Source of the DNA: Bradyrhizobium sp. AS23.2
GTDB lineage: Bacteria > Pseudomonadota > Alphaproteobacteria > Rhizobiales > Xanthobacteraceae
Length of the DNA stretch: 47,323 nucleotides
Direction: 5' to 3'
Assembly (NCBI RefSeq): GCF_001908185.1
Contig: NZ_LGHM01000153.1
Coordinates: 1 to 47,323 of the forward strand
The notes beneath the pieces are model-generated. The model worked only from the letters and a program-made list of their open reading frames with translations, was not told the DNA's origin and searched no databases. A program made the position numbers and the translations under genes. Shown piece by piece: positions 47,048-47,323 of this stretch. Within the stretch, counting starts at the first letter, position 1. Each line of letters starts with the position of its first letter.

Positions 47048-47281
47048 GATGGAAGGCATATCGGGCGTGGGGCATAGATGACGAAGCTCTGACGGAACGT
47101 AATGGCTCCGCTCTGGCCAAATTGCCACCCATCCCCCGCGGCAGTCTAGGAAAGCGCAGTCTTGTTCGACAGTGTAAGCTCAATTTGCGGCTGCTTCACA
47201 TTCAAGGTCGGGTGCTAGTCATCTGGAACGCAAGTTCGTCACATTATATGATGGCTCGAATCTCTGTAGAGGAGAGCGCTT

Positions 47282-47323
47282 GTGGCGAATGCAGGTGTTA
47301 GAGGCCGGCCAATCGAGCCGTTT
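47282..47323 (+). CDS. Start of a gene cut by the window edge, possibly IS630-type transposase
   Basis: GTG at 47282 follows GGAGAG with good spacing and opens 14 codons, VANAGVRGRPIEPF, to the window end. The phrase RGRPI.P resembles the N-terminus of IS630-family transposases (GRPI.PL.L...ER, from memory), but 14 residues are too few for certainty. No terminal inverted repeat could be checked because the rest of the element lies outside. Confidence 0.3.
   Translation, partial: MANAGVRGRPIEPF

Overview
The window looks like chromosomal DNA from a high-GC alphaproteobacterium of the Bradyrhizobium/Rhodopseudomonas type (Nitrobacteraceae). This is inferred from the 14-gene nuo operon followed by birA, rnj, mce and a DUF1467 gene, from the codon use, and from several intergenic palindromes that look like those scattered through Bradyrhizobium genomes. 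No database search was possible, so family names rest on motifs read in the translations.

Layout: (1) 1-262, intergenic palindromic repeats. (2) 262-7132, a minus-strand heavy-metal efflux operon: a small His/Cys-rich protein, then outer-membrane channel, membrane-fusion protein, HME-RND pump (CzcCBA type) and a His-rich CDF transporter. (3) 7253-10086, small genes, a pair of coupled micro-ORFs ending in a terminator, pepT, an HU-family protein, tRNA-Asp(GTC) and a small membrane protein. (4) 10131-14960, a truncated MFS transporter, a MarR regulator with palindromic operator candidates, a TonB-dependent siderophore receptor, a PepSY membrane protein and a small coupled membrane protein. This is probably an iron-siderophore uptake locus. 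(5) 15208-30783, the complete complex I operon nuoA-N, mostly translationally coupled. Two non-standard genes sit inside it: a FkbM-family methyltransferase between nuoD and nuoE, and a 66-residue membrane protein between nuoE and nuoF. (6) 30785-34022, birA, rnj (RNase J), mce (methylmalonyl-CoA epimerase) and a DUF1467 gene. (7) 34070-41500, a more accessory stretch: a small anchored protein, mtnK, a GNAT protein, a divergent FAD-oxidase/LysR pair, a conserved hypothetical, an AT-richer membrane protein and a decayed ModA-like binding protein. (8) 41635-47047, a five-gene peptide/nickel-type (DppABCDF-like) ABC transporter. (9) 47282-47323, the first 14 codons of a gene that runs off the edge, possibly an IS630-type transposase.

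Five reading frames (czcA-like, rnj, dppD-like, the 40-41 kb membrane protein, the ModA-like remnant) are each broken by one base in or beside a homopolymer, and each is restored by one base. The common pattern suggests base-calling errors more than five independent mutations, but the A9 tract could also be a transcriptional slippage site.

The most interesting biology is the FkbM methyltransferase and small membrane protein embedded in the complex I operon, followed by the twin micro-ORF/terminator unit near 7.6 kb and the His/Asp-rich insertion in NuoL.
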